Origin: Methanoplanus limicola DSM 2279
GTDB taxonomy: Archaea > Halobacteriota > Methanomicrobia > Methanomicrobiales > Methanomicrobiaceae
Length of the DNA: 64,000 nt
Assembly: GCF_000243255.1 (NCBI RefSeq)
Contig: NZ_CM001436.1
Span: forward strand, 2,072,957-2,136,956
Direction: 5' to 3'
The position numbers and the translations under genes are program-made. A model generated the notes under the pieces. It was not told the origin of the DNA. It worked only from the letters and a program-made list of their open reading frames with translations, and did no database searches. Of the stretch, positions 54,422 through 64,000 are shown piece by piece (position 1 is the first letter of the stretch; each line of letters starts with the position of its first letter).

Positions 54422-55042
54422 TTAATCTCTAAGGCCTAAGGAACTCTCCAAAACCCGGGCATTATATTTCTTATCAGCGATAATATCTCTGATCTGCTCA
54501 GTTTTTTCTCTGAACTCCCTGTTTTCGGCAATCTTCTCCACCCCGTATGTATCTTCAAGAATAAAGAGAAGCTCCTCCCATACCCGAATCTGCTGATTTA
54601 AAGTCTCATATTCACTTATATCTCCGGCAGAGAAATTAGATTTTGCAGAGCCTGAGATCATATCGTCTCTCCTCTCCCTCTCAGATATTATCATGATAAG
54701 ATAATCCCTGAGGAGATCTATATGCACCGGCTTCATAAGGAAGCCCTGAATCATATCGCCGTAAATTAAAACCTCATCGGGATGAAGTGCCTTTGCAGTC
54801 AGAATAATTATCTCTGCCTCATCAGAGTCTTTAAATTTCCTGATTGATCTTAAAATTTCCCAGCCGTTCATCGGCTCCATCATAATATCAAGCAGTATTA
54901 TCCCAAAATTCCGGTCCCTGAGAATATCGAGAGCATCATCACCAGATTCAGCAACAGACACAGAATATCCTTCCTTCCGGAGAATTTCCGAGTAAATGTC
55001 AAGCAAAACAGGATTGTCATCGACAATCAGAATATTATTCAT
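54422..55042 (-). CDS. Response regulator, receiver domain with helical C-terminus
   Basis: 206 residues. The receiver (about 3-120) shows LIVDDNP, GIILLDIMMEPMNG (phospho-acceptor Asp), IIILTAKA and FLMKPVH (Lys). The C-terminal about 80 residues are helical and acidic (NQQIRVWEELLFILEDTYGV) with no DNA-binding or enzyme motif, so output is probably by protein contact. The ATG overlaps the stop of the PAS sensor gene by 8 bp (55035-55042), which identifies the likely partner. Confidence 0.92.
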   Translation of the reverse strand: MNNILIVDDNPVLLDIYSEILRKEGYSVSVAESGDDALDILRDRNFGIILLDIMMEPMNGWEILRSIRKFKDSDEAEIIILTAKALHPDEVLIYGDMIQGFLMKPVHIDLLRDYLIMIISERERRDDMISGSAKSNFSAGDISEYETLNQQIRVWEELLFILEDTYGVEKIAENREFREKTEQIRDIIADKKYNARVLESSLGLRD

Positions 55043-57383
55043 CTTTCTCCCCCATACTCTTACCTTCAGGCTTATTCATGCCATGATATTTCCTGAGATA
55101 ATTCCAGATCTTTTCAGATTCAAGCCACCCCATATCAAGTTTCCTGATAATATCATCAATACTCTCAATCTGATCATTTAAAATATCTCTGTTCCCTAAA
55201 TTATCCTCCATATCAGTAACCGCACGAATCACTGCAAGCGGGTTTCTGATAGAGTCATTGAGCGTTGCAAGCTGCATAATATTATGCTGAATCTGATCCA
55301 TAGCTGCCAGTTCACGTTTCTTTGCCTCTTTCTCTTCAGTAATATCCCTGACAAAACTTACCCAGCCGGTATGAATTCCGGATTCATCAAAGAGAGGAGA
55401 CATAAAATGTTCTGTCGGGAAAACTTCTCCACTCTTCCTTCTCATCTTAAATTCAAATTCGGGGATTTTCTTATCTTTAGTCAGATGAGAGTATACATAC
55501 TCCCTGAAATTCTCAAATGATTCATCATCTGCATGAAGAAAATCGGTGGTCTTTCCGATCAGTTCATCCTCCAGATATCCAAAAATTTCCATTGCCGCTT
55601 TATTTGCAAGAATGATTGTGACAGGGTCTATCCCAAGCACAAAAGCCGCATCTGTCAGTGACTCAAATGTACTCCTGAAAAGCTCTTTTTCAGCACGCAA
55701 CTGCTTTTCAGCCTTCTTTTCCTGGGTTACATTTATAGAGAGCATAATAACACGCCTGATCTCCCCGTCCGGATCTTGAAGCGGAGTTATCCTTACAAGA
55801 AATGCCTGACCGTCATGCTCTTCTTCAATTGTGATTGTAATCCCCTCACTGACAGCACGTCGTACTGAATCGGCAATTTTTTGGCCGGATTCATAACCAT
55901 GGCATTCATAGACCGTTTTTCCATTAAAAAAGTCCTCTGAAAGCCCCATTCTGTTAAGTTCCTCACCGGCACACAGTATATAACGCATCTCACTGTCAAT
56001 TATACTGACCAGACCACGCGGCAGGTGCTCAAGTATTGTCTGAAGATTTTCTTTTGATTCCCTCAGTTCATTCTCAGTCTTTTTAAGTTCAGTGATGTCA
56101 CGCCCTTCAGCTATCAGGAATATGACCTTTCCGGATTCATCAAAGACAGGTTTTAGGGAAAAATCAATGTCAAAGAGTATTCCTTCCCCCGACACATGGG
56201 TTGTCTCGTAGCGAACCGTATCTCCGGAAGATGCCCTTGCTATAACTTCACGCAGTTTGGCCTGCTCTGCTTCTGAATGAGTCCACCACGGGGTATTTGG
56301 GAAAGATAAACCTTCAACATCTTCATGACTCTTTCCAATAAGAGAAAGGGCTGTCTCATTGACCTGCTCCAGTATTCCGTCAGGGCTGAGCACGCCGAGG
56401 TAATCAAAAGAATAGTCAAAAACACCCCTGAAAAGCCTCATATTTTCATTAAGCTTCTGCTCTGCAATTTTCCTTCCGGTTATGTCAAGATTTGTCCCGA
56501 CCACCCTGACCGGTTTATTATTTGCATCACGTTCAATCACCCTGCCCTTTGTAAGAACCCACACATATCTCCCGTTCCTGCCCCTGAGCCTTAATTCAGC
56601 CTCATAAATCGGAGTTTCACCAGCCAGATGTGCATTCAGCACACCCAGGACTCTGTCAGTGTCATCAGGATGAATAAGATTTAGCCATGAATCATATGAC
56701 CCTTTGAAATCACGGGGATTATAGTCAAGCATCTCAAACCAGCGATCATTAAAGACCGCATCTCCGGTTGCGACATCCCATTCCCATGTCCCAAGTTCAC
56801 CACCATCTATTGCCATCCTGAGGTGTTCTAAAAATTCAGACTCTTTTTTACTCTTTACTTCTGCATGCTCCTTTTCTTTCAGAACAACCGGATCTTTTAC
56901 AATAACACAGAGATAATCCCTCTCTCCGGGAATTTTAAAGAGAGATATGCCAACAGTTACATGCTTATCATTTCCAGAGACATAAGCGGTTAAAATAGCG
57001 GTTTTATCCTTTACTGCCGCACCTGTGATTTCACCGGAAGAAGCAGGAAACACCTCATAATATTCAGAACCAAAAATATCCCTGAAGTTGAGATCATATA
57101 AATTTTGTGGGGAAATTCCAGTGAACTCTGCAAAAATATTGTTTGAGAATAATATTTTCCCGTTACTGTCCATAACAAAGGCTCCATCCGGAATTTTTCC
57201 GATGAAAAAATGACAGAGTGCCTCAAAGTTGCTGCCCGAAAGAATATTTCCTCCTTCTTCTGCCGGTTTACCGGATATTGATGCATCGTTTCTGCCTCCT
57301 GATTCCGGAATATGACCATTAAGATCTCTTCCGCTCTTCTCTTCTTCCGGGAAATCGTAATTATTCTTCTTTGAGGCGTTCAT
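55035..57383 (-). CDS. Five-PAS sensor protein without a HATPase domain
   Basis: About 782 residues from ATG 57383, preferred because GGTG precedes it; ATG 57407 is also in frame. Five PAS domains span about 60-690 (the second is PAS_3: GTWEWDVATGDAVFNDRWF). The C-terminus carries a helical segment, QIQHNIMQLATLNDSIRNPL, which resembles an H-box region, and ends with LDMGWLESEKIWNYLRKYH. There is no N-box, G1 or G2 ATP-binding motif. I recall the same ending in other Methanomicrobiales PAS proteins; its function is unknown. It is translationally coupled to the response regulator, so signalling may be phosphate-free or use another kinase. Confidence 0.88.
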   Translation of the reverse strand: MNASKKNNYDFPEEEKSGRDLNGHIPESGGRNDASISGKPAEEGGNILSGSNFEALCHFFIGKIPDGAFVMDSNGKILFSNNIFAEFTGISPQNLYDLNFRDIFGSEYYEVFPASSGEITGAAVKDKTAILTAYVSGNDKHVTVGISLFKIPGERDYLCVIVKDPVVLKEKEHAEVKSKKESEFLEHLRMAIDGGELGTWEWDVATGDAVFNDRWFEMLDYNPRDFKGSYDSWLNLIHPDDTDRVLGVLNAHLAGETPIYEAELRLRGRNGRYVWVLTKGRVIERDANNKPVRVVGTNLDITGRKIAEQKLNENMRLFRGVFDYSFDYLGVLSPDGILEQVNETALSLIGKSHEDVEGLSFPNTPWWTHSEAEQAKLREVIARASSGDTVRYETTHVSGEGILFDIDFSLKPVFDESGKVIFLIAEGRDITELKKTENELRESKENLQTILEHLPRGLVSIIDSEMRYILCAGEELNRMGLSEDFFNGKTVYECHGYESGQKIADSVRRAVSEGITITIEEEHDGQAFLVRITPLQDPDGEIRRVIMLSINVTQEKKAEKQLRAEKELFRSTFESLTDAAFVLGIDPVTIILANKAAMEIFGYLEDELIGKTTDFLHADDESFENFREYVYSHLTKDKKIPEFEFKMRRKSGEVFPTEHFMSPLFDESGIHTGWVSFVRDITEEKEAKKRELAAMDQIQHNIMQLATLNDSIRNPLAVIRAVTDMEDNLGNRDILNDQIESIDDIIRKLDMGWLESEKIWNYLRKYHGMNKPEGKSMGEKDE

Positions 57384-57418
57384 TTTTTTTGCACCGGTTG
57401 TAATCATTTTATCCGGAC

Positions 57419-57740
57419 GGTTATCTTCAGTCAGTTATCTTCAGGCAGTTATCTTCAGTCAGTTATCTTCAGGCAGTTATCTTCAGTCAGTTGTCTTCAG
57501 GCAGTTGTCTTCAGTCAGTTATCTTCAGTCAGTTATCTTCAGTCAGTTATCTTCAGTCAGTTATCTTCAGTCAGTTGTCTTCAGTCAGTTATCTTCAGGC
57601 AGTTATCTTCAGTCAGTTATCTTCAGTCAGTTATCTTCAGTCAGTTATCTTCAGTCAGTTATCTTCAGTCAGTTATCTTCAGTCAGTTATCTTCAGTCAG
57701 TTATCTTCAGTCAGTTGTCTTCAGTCAGTTATCTTCAGGC
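57419..57740. repeat. 14-bp tandem repeat, twenty-three copies
   Basis: The unit AGTTATCTTCAGTC recurs 23 times with limited variants (TTG for TTA, GGC for GTC). It lies 12-36 bp upstream of the possible starts of the PAS sensor gene, in its promoter/leader region. Frames through it give SQLSSVSYLQ-like repeats, judged artefacts. The rest of the gap 57741-58064 is AT-rich, with no gene. Confidence 0.97.
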
Positions 57741-58064
57741 ATGCAGATTGTTTTAATCCGGAATTCACAGGAGATATGACAATAGTATTGCAGATAAATA
57801 ATCTCGTGAATGATAATTATTCAGGAGAGACAGACATTTGCATGCTCTGGAATAATCAGTTTATTTTAATAATCACTATATTTTTTAGACGAACTGCGGA
57901 CATAAATAATTAATCACTTCAATACATTTATAATTACACAACATAACATCCATAATTATACAACACAATATTTACAATTATACAATCAGAATAGATTGAA
58001 ACAGGTCACAGAAAAAGAGAAAAAAATTAAATCATAAACTATTCAAATAAAAAGAAAAATTTAG

Positions 58065-58138
58065 CGGGCCCGAGGGGATTTGAACCCCCGACCACCTGAT
58101 TAAAAGTCAGGCGCTCTGCCTAACTGAGCTACAGGCCC
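58065..58138 (-). tRNA. tRNA-Lys (anticodon TTT)
   Basis: A 74-base cloverleaf on the minus strand. The acceptor is GGGCCTG (58138-58132) with CGGGCCC (58072-58066) and discriminator G (58065). The D stem is GCTC/GAGC, the anticodon arm CCTGA CTTTTAA TCAGG gives anticodon TTT, and the T arm is GGGGG TTCAAAT CCCCT. CCA is not encoded. Confidence 0.95.
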
Positions 58139-58295
58139 AATTTATAGAACAAATACTTCTGAGAAAGTTTTTCCCGGGCGTAAACAGAGTTAATTTACTG
58201 CCTTACAGCTGAAGTAAACCTTCCCATTAACATTATCACTTATATGAGATAATAATTTTGATTTGAGCCTGAATATTGACACTTATTATTCACCC

Positions 58296-59732
58296 TTAAT
58301 TTACTGAATCATTCCCGGTAATATCCGTATCCTCCACCTTCCATTCCGGTTTTCTTACAGAATATATCAGGAGCGGAACTGAGATTATAACAATCATGCC
58401 AGAGAACATTGAAGCGGCATAGATCAATTCATATCCGGAGGAAATATTCTCCGGATTAAAGAAGGTTACAGTCTCCATGAACAGTATTGTAATTATTCCA
58501 AGTATCACTGCAATACCAAAGAGGACTTTCTTTGCCCTTGTGTGGTAATTGTTTGCCTCAAACAATCGTTTTCTGCTCATAATTGCCGAGGCCATCAGTA
58601 TAAGATAAGCTGCCAGGTAAATGTGTGTCAGAAGGGAGAGCATAACCCAGTATGCTGAGTTCACACCCGGAATCAGGGCAAATATAAGGCAGAATACTGT
58701 AACTATAACTGCCTGAACTATTAATGTGTGTGCCGGAATTTCGTTATCATTTATGTACTGCATAAATGGAGGAAGTGTCCCTCTCCTTGCAGTGAGTGTC
58801 AGCCCTCTTGCAGGGGCTAAAATCCACGAATTTATCTCACCAATGGTCCCAAACATTATCAAAAGAATTACAACAAGGAGTATCCATCCTGCATTCATCT
58901 CATTAAAGAGCATCTCCAGAGCCTGCAACAGTCCGTTTACAAAACTTATATTCCCGGCCGGAATTACGGTTGCAATGGAGAGAGAACAGAGAATGTTAAT
59001 CAGAACACAGAATAAACCGCCGATTACAAGGGTTGGAAGATAATTTTTAGCTGCATTTTTTAGATCACCCAGATGGGCTGCTGAGGCTTCTATGCCAAAG
59101 AACGGGTTTACAAACGCTGCAATCATTGAAAGGGCTGCAAGGGATGAGAGATCAGGAACAATGTTGTCATACGTGAATGAGAGATCAGTCTGGGGCAGAT
59201 GTCCGGTTGCGAGATGTAAAACCGCCATTGAAATTATCACCAGTGCAGGTATGAATACCCCGGATATGACACAGAATGTGCTTATCTTTGCAGAAACCTT
59301 CAGCCCTCTCATGCTGATTAAAGTCGCAGACCAGAAGAAAATGAGGGAAACTGCAAGAATATAGAGCTTGTTCTCCGATAATTCGGGTGAGAAGAGATAG
59401 GCTATTGCTCCGGATATGAAACTTAAGAGGAGAACAGATACAATAATCAGGTGCATCCACTGGATAAATATCGCAGTAAATCCCCATCTCTCACCAAATG
59501 ACTCCTTCACCCAGGCATAAAGTCCTCCTTCAACCGGAAAAGCACAGCCAAACATCTTCAGGACAAGGGTCATTGGCAGGAGAAATCCGGCTGTGGTGAT
59601 CGCAAAATAAAAGAGTATATTCATGCCCGTTACTGCCTGTGAAGGCAGACTTCTGAGACTGATCATTATTGAGGCTGTGATCATTGCAAAAGTAAAAAAA
59701 CCAAGCCTGTATTTATTGGAAGATTCCGGCAC
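58296..59732 (-). CDS. APC-superfamily amino acid permease
   Basis: 478 residues with about 12 transmembrane helices. The N-terminal segment FFTFAMITASIMISLRSLPS and the region MFGCAFPVEGGLYAWVKESF match the amino-acid/GABA-type antiporter branch of the APC family. It lacks a soluble domain. It would import amino acids or polyamines, or exchange them. It stands alone between tRNA-Lys and the beta-helix protein gene, which is transcribed away from it. Confidence 0.88.
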   Translation of the reverse strand: MPESSNKYRLGFFTFAMITASIMISLRSLPSQAVTGMNILFYFAITTAGFLLPMTLVLKMFGCAFPVEGGLYAWVKESFGERWGFTAIFIQWMHLIIVSVLLLSFISGAIAYLFSPELSENKLYILAVSLIFFWSATLISMRGLKVSAKISTFCVISGVFIPALVIISMAVLHLATGHLPQTDLSFTYDNIVPDLSSLAALSMIAAFVNPFFGIEASAAHLGDLKNAAKNYLPTLVIGGLFCVLINILCSLSIATVIPAGNISFVNGLLQALEMLFNEMNAGWILLVVILLIMFGTIGEINSWILAPARGLTLTARRGTLPPFMQYINDNEIPAHTLIVQAVIVTVFCLIFALIPGVNSAYWVMLSLLTHIYLAAYLILMASAIMSRKRLFEANNYHTRAKKVLFGIAVILGIITILFMETVTFFNPENISSGYELIYAASMFSGMIVIISVPLLIYSVRKPEWKVEDTDITGNDSVN

Positions 59733-59991
59733 TTAACTGAGGTATAAGCACTATTGCAGATAAATCATTTGTTTTTAACCGAAAAATTCGGCTATATAAT
59801 AATCACCGGAATAAACAATAAAAAATCACCGGACTGTCCCCCCTCTCAGAAATAATCAGAAGTAATTAATTTATATTATGATGTTCAATTACAGATCTAA
59901 AACGCCTGATATTTTGGGGATGTACGAATAGGTAATCTTTTTTTGAACTCATATTTTTCAGCCCCCAACAGGCTTAAATCTGGTGAAGGTT

Positions 59992-62900
59992 ATGAGAATT
60001 GGGGTATATTTAATTGTAATTTTATTATTTACAGCAGCATTTGCAGGAGCAGCATCCGCAATAGGTGTCATTTATGTCGGCTATGACAAGGCCGATATTT
60101 CATGGTCACAGTATGTTGGCGATGACTTTGGAAAATACAGGATTTATGCCGACTCATCGCCTGTTGCTACCATATATGAGCAGTCTGAGACAACCTGCCG
60201 TGCAGAAGGCCTGACAACGGACTGGGTGTACACTTTTGAGGTTGAGTCATATGATGACAAAGATAACCTGAAAAGTACTGATTCAAAAGATATTCACACA
60301 GGACAGGTGCAGGGAACTCTAAGACTTGGAGATGATAACTGGGACGGCATAGATGTCAATTTGACGGGCGACATTGATCTGTATGGCCACGAACTATATA
60401 TAAGAAATTCAAAGGTTTTTTCAGGGCCTACCGGAAATTCCATTTATTATCCGGAGATTATCAAGGGCCAGGGCGATCTGACAGTTATGGATTCTTCATT
60501 TACAAACGTCACATTTGATGTCACTCTGAATGACAGCTTCCTTTCCGGAATGTCAGCAAACCAGGATATAAAATTCCGCTGCAGTGAGAAGACATTTACA
60601 AATATCACATCAGAAGGGACATATAACAACAAACCGGTTTCACTCTGGGTAATCGGGGATTCAAACACATTCCATGACTGTGGAGGGTTCATAAAAGTCG
60701 AAGGTGACAACAACCGCCTGGAGGATAACAACTGTAAGATAATTCAGGTGAGCGGTGAATCTCCGGTTATAACCGGAAATACAGTCAGCAACTCAGATTA
60801 TGACGATTATTCAGGAATTTATACCGGAAATGGCAACAATTCTGTAATTACAAAGAATACCATCTCCGGAATAAAAGGAACCGGTATTGAGCTTTACACT
60901 GACAAAAATCCTCTGATAGTGGATAATGTGATAAGTGACTGCAGGGATCGCGGAATATATATCAGTTCACCTTACCTGGAAGAGATCATTAATCTAACCC
61001 TGATAAACAACACTGTCAGCCGGACAGGATTACAGGGTTTCTGGGGATGGGACCCCATAATGGGCGGAGAATTATCACACAACTCGTTCCTGAACACCGG
61101 AAATGTCGGCATTCAGGCAGACGGAATTGGACTTTTGGTTAATGAAAACCGTTTTTTTAACTGTAGTTATGCCGGTATGACTATTAATGCTGTCAGTTCG
61201 GAATTCAACGGAAATTATGCCGACGATTCAACAATGGGGATCTATGATAACGGCTGGTGGGGAACTGCCGGATATAACACAGTCAAAGATAATATAATCA
61301 CAAACGGTCCGGAGGGATATACCGCTCTTGATCTGGTATCAGACAACAGTACTGTCATTAATAATACAGTATCCTGGTGCGATTACGGTGCAGAGTGTGA
61401 GGGGTATAATATAACTGTCACTGATAATACTTTCATAAATAATGAAGTATACGGTCTGTCTCTCGACAGACTGAATATGAGCAATGTCTCTAAAAATGAG
61501 TTCATAAATAATTCCCGGAAGAACCCTGACGCATCAGTGCATCATACATACTGCAGCAATGTCACATTCTCTGACAACACAATTGACAAAGGGTACAGAG
61601 GAATTTATGTTGAATATTCCGGTAACGGAAACATAATTGAGAGAAATACAATCCTAAACACCACCGGTATTGCTGTAAGCAAATCCAAAGAAGGAGAATA
61701 TCCATTATACCGTGGACTGTCTGATCTTGTAATCCGGGATAATGACATTAAAGGGACTTTGGAAGCTGACAGAACAGGGATGAGTGTTGGTCTGGTTGAC
61801 GGGGTTACGGTCACTGATAATCAGATCAGCAGTATAGGGAAAGGAATTACTCTGCAAAACGTAAACAAAACCACAATCAGAAATAACAATATCACAAAAG
61901 CAACCGTATCCGGAATTCAGTTTAATTACCACTACTCTGAAGATTATGGAGGATGTTATCTCAATGAAATCTCCGGCAACTCGATTGAATCAAAGAATAC
62001 CGGAATTGAAATTTTTGCAAAGAATACAACCGTCACGTCCAATACTGTAACAGGATATACCCAGAGAGGAATATCACTCACAATGGGCGTGGGGACAAAC
62101 ATCAGCAGTAACATACTGAAGAAGAATACATCCTACAACCCATGGGACTTATACATCGAAACTGAAGAAGGTCTGTTCCAGGGCACCCTGACACTTGACT
62201 CCAATACCATAGGCGTTTCAAACCCGACAAACCTCACATTCTCCAATATCTCTGACAGGTTTGCGGTTATGAGCGTTGAAGATCCTCCCGAACCGCCCAA
62301 ACCTCCGGAATACAACACAACCAGGACCTCAATCGGAAAGTGGGCACAGGTGTACAACCTGAGCACTGAACTTGAACTTGACATAGAATTTCACTATACA
62401 GATGAGGATATTGAAGGCTATAACGAGAGTTCACTGTGGGTCTGGAAGCACAACGGAACAGTCTGGGATGAGGGGGCCACCGATGACTGGGAGAGCTGGG
62501 ACAAAAATCACTGGCTGGACACTGACAGGAATATTGTCGGGGTGAGCATATACCACTGCTGTATATTTGCACCGCTGACCGGAAAACCGGTGCACAACCC
62601 ACGTCTGGAGGCAGATTATATGACAATAAAAGAAGCCCTTGATGACTTTGACTTTAAAGACGGCGACACCATAACCGTCGATTCATCATATACCGGCACA
62701 AAGGAGAATATCAATATTTACAAAGAGGTAAAACTGAAGTCTTCATCCGGAAAAGCAGCCTCGGCAACCATTACAGCCGAAGACCCATATGAACCGGCAG
62801 TAAAGGTATATTCAGACAATGTTGAAATTGACGGTTTTGTTATCTCAGGGGCATCATCATCATACGGGTTAAGGATTGAAGGTTGTGAACTCGTTAAGGT

Positions 62901-64000
62901 CTCCAACTGTAAAATAACCGGAAACTCTGTCGGAGCCTCCCTGGCCAAATCAGAAATAGGAACCCCTGAAAAGTCTGAGTTCTGCACAATATCATACTCC
63001 GAATTCTCCGGAAATACAAACTGTGGTGTATATATCAACGATTCGGACGAGAACAATCTCTTAGACTGTGAGATTAAAGATCCCGTCGGCGTTGCTATTG
63101 AAAACAGTATATCAAGCCTGGTTTCCGACTGTACCTTCTCCGGAAATTCAGAATATGGTATTGTTGTTCAGCATGGCGGTTCTGTAAACGAAATTATGTC
63201 GTGTGAGTTCACAGACCAGGAGAACGGCATCTATATCGCCGGCACTGATCAGAACACCTTTACAGGATTAACCTTCAAAAACACGGCAGACACAGTAATT
63301 GCTGCCGATGATTCGGACAGGAATACATTTTCAGAGATATCTTCAGATTCATTTGCCCGGGGATTATATCTTAAGGATTCAAACCTGAACAGTTTTACAG
63401 ACTGTGAATTCAAAGGAAATTATGACGGTTTTGTCACAGGGTACGAAATCTATGCATCAGAGAGCAACAAAATAGAAGACTGTAATATTCATGATATTGC
63501 GTCCGTAGGATATTCCATTGACGGTATTAAGATCTACGGTGATTCAGACAGTAATTTAATATCAAACACAAGTATTTCCGGTTTTGAATCCTCAAAATGT
63601 ACAGGCATAACACTTACATCAGGAAGTGGCAATACAATAGAAAATGTAACTGTATCCGGTCTGAGTGCTGCATATGACGGTGCATACGGACTGAAGCTCA
63701 CATCCGGACCAAATACTGTTAAAAATTCCGGATTTTCAGGCATTTATGCCACAAACAATTCATATGGCTGGATACTGGGAGGGGACTATGGCAATACCCT
63801 GAAAAATTCATACCTCAACGGTGTAACGTCTCCGAATAGCTCGGCCGGAATTTCGGCTGAGAACTTCGGTTACACAAACAGCCTCTCAGGGATTACATTT
63901 GCCGGAGATAATGCCACAACATTTTCAATGAAAGGAAAGGGCAATATGACATTCGGGTGGGTACTGACCCCGCCGCCTGACGGTGATGACCTGATAAATA
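59992..64000 (+). CDS. Giant beta-helix surface protein, N-terminal 1,336 residues (runs off the edge)
   Basis: The frame is open from ATG 59992 to the window end. GGTGAAGG lies just before the ATG. A signal peptide (RIGVYLIVILLFTAAFAGAA) precedes a short strand-rich module, then a long right-handed beta-helix region of NosD/PbH1 repeats with N-rich turns (about residues 140-750). A cassette like that of the subtilase protein (HYTDEDIEGYNESSLWVWKH, about 800-850) follows, then a second beta-helix (about 870 onward). It has no protease domain in the visible part. Most likely it is anchored at, or exported to, the cell surface, possibly for polysaccharide or cell contact (inference). C-terminal anchor not visible. 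Confidence 0.9.
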   Translation, partial: MRIGVYLIVILLFTAAFAGAASAIGVIYVGYDKADISWSQYVGDDFGKYRIYADSSPVATIYEQSETTCRAEGLTTDWVYTFEVESYDDKDNLKSTDSKDIHTGQVQGTLRLGDDNWDGIDVNLTGDIDLYGHELYIRNSKVFSGPTGNSIYYPEIIKGQGDLTVMDSSFTNVTFDVTLNDSFLSGMSANQDIKFRCSEKTFTNITSEGTYNNKPVSLWVIGDSNTFHDCGGFIKVEGDNNRLEDNNCKIIQVSGESPVITGNTVSNSDYDDYSGIYTGNGNNSVITKNTISGIKGTGIELYTDKNPLIVDNVISDCRDRGIYISSPYLEEIINLTLINNTVSRTGLQGFWGWDPIMGGELSHNSFLNTGNVGIQADGIGLLVNENRFFNCSYAGMTINAVSSEFNGNYADDSTMGIYDNGWWGTAGYNTVKDNIITNGPEGYTALDLVSDNSTVINNTVSWCDYGAECEGYNITVTDNTFINNEVYGLSLDRLNMSNVSKNEFINNSRKNPDASVHHTYCSNVTFSDNTIDKGYRGIYVEYSGNGNIIERNTILNTTGIAVSKSKEGEYPLYRGLSDLVIRDNDIKGTLEADRTGMSVGLVDGVTVTDNQISSIGKGITLQNVNKTTIRNNNITKATVSGIQFNYHYSEDYGGCYLNEISGNSIESKNTGIEIFAKNTTVTSNTVTGYTQRGISLTMGVGTNISSNILKKNTSYNPWDLYIETEEGLFQGTLTLDSNTIGVSNPTNLTFSNISDRFAVMSVEDPPEPPKPPEYNTTRTSIGKWAQVYNLSTELELDIEFHYTDEDIEGYNESSLWVWKHNGTVWDEGATDDWESWDKNHWLDTDRNIVGVSIYHCCIFAPLTGKPVHNPRLEADYMTIKEALDDFDFKDGDTITVDSSYTGTKENINIYKEVKLKSSSGKAASATITAEDPYEPAVKVYSDNVEIDGFVISGASSSYGLRIEGCELVKVSNCKITGNSVGASLAKSEIGTPEKSEFCTISYSEFSGNTNCGVYINDSDENNLLDCEIKDPVGVAIENSISSLVSDCTFSGNSEYGIVVQHGGSVNEIMSCEFTDQENGIYIAGTDQNTFTGLTFKNTADTVIAADDSDRNTFSEISSDSFARGLYLKDSNLNSFTDCEFKGNYDGFVTGYEIYASESNKIEDCNIHDIASVGYSIDGIKIYGDSDSNLISNTSISGFESSKCTGITLTSGSGNTIENVTVSGLSAAYDGAYGLKLTSGPNTVKNSGFSGIYATNNSYGWILGGDYGNTLKNSYLNGVTSPNSSAGISAENFGYTNSLSGITFAGDNATTFSMKGKGNMTFGWVLTPPPDGDDLIN

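Noticed and set aside
57419-57740. Possible CRISPR array
   Set aside because: The repeats are contiguous, with no unique spacers between them; the same holds for the 9-bp and 18-bp arrays. No cas genes in the window.
57491-57913. 140-codon frame of SQLSSVSYLQ-type repeats
   Set aside because: A by-product of the 14-bp array; no signal, no ribosome binding site, and the end is non-repetitive AT-rich sequence.

Overview
The window reads as a chromosome segment of a methanogenic euryarchaeon, most likely order Methanomicrobiales (Methanoplanus/Methanolacinia-like). This is inferred from a cofH gene for coenzyme F420, a tungsten aldehyde:ferredoxin oxidoreductase, tRNA genes without encoded CCA, many PAS-rich sensors with the H-box TRHDILN, short AT-rich promoters, and very large PKD/beta-helix/dockerin surface proteins. 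No rRNA gene, replication origin or CRISPR array was seen.

Layout. 0-5 kb: the edge of an AAA ATPase/DUF4276 pair, a GH3 (NagZ-like) lipoprotein and an AOR. 5.4-13.3 kb: tRNA-Gly, then two giant multi-PAS histidine kinases and an HTH-PAS regulator. The regulator is divergent from acs and satP (acetate activation and uptake), and the shared promoter region carries palindromic sites. 16.7-27.7 kb is an accessory island with signs of turnover: a DUF4365 protein coupled to an unknown partner, CGGC and cofH genes, a decayed second DUF4365 fragment, a broken Schlafen-like gene, an AT-rich membrane protein, a comF-like gene split by an IS200/IS605 element, a dprA-like gene and an orphan DarG-like macrodomain protein. 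27.7-34.7 kb: an HDAC-family deacetylase, a hydantoinase-family protein, a GNAT, two more sensors (one lacking its H-box histidine) and an alpha/beta hydrolase lipoprotein. 34.8-44.0 kb: an alternative chemosensory set (CheA-CheY hybrid, MCP, double CheW). Upstream of it is a lipoprotein gene split by a second, nearly identical IS copy. 44.1-64 kb: an MFS exporter, a 1.9-kaa subtilase/beta-helix/dockerin protein, a PadR-controlled ABC exporter, a PAS sensor/response-regulator pair, tRNA-Lys, an APC permease and a second giant beta-helix protein running off the end.

The clearest new observation is the IS pair. Both copies are 1,565 bp, differ at only three positions seen by eye, abut a TTAC target, and their precise removal restores the interrupted reading frame in both cases. 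Each intact TnpB would carry a guide matching its own empty site. Other leads are the comF-dprA pair, the DUF4365 two-gene module, the acs operator set, a kinase with Thr in place of the phospho-accepting His, and at least five distinct tandem-repeat arrays, mostly in gaps next to regulatory genes. All functional assignments come from reading motifs by eye; no database search was run.
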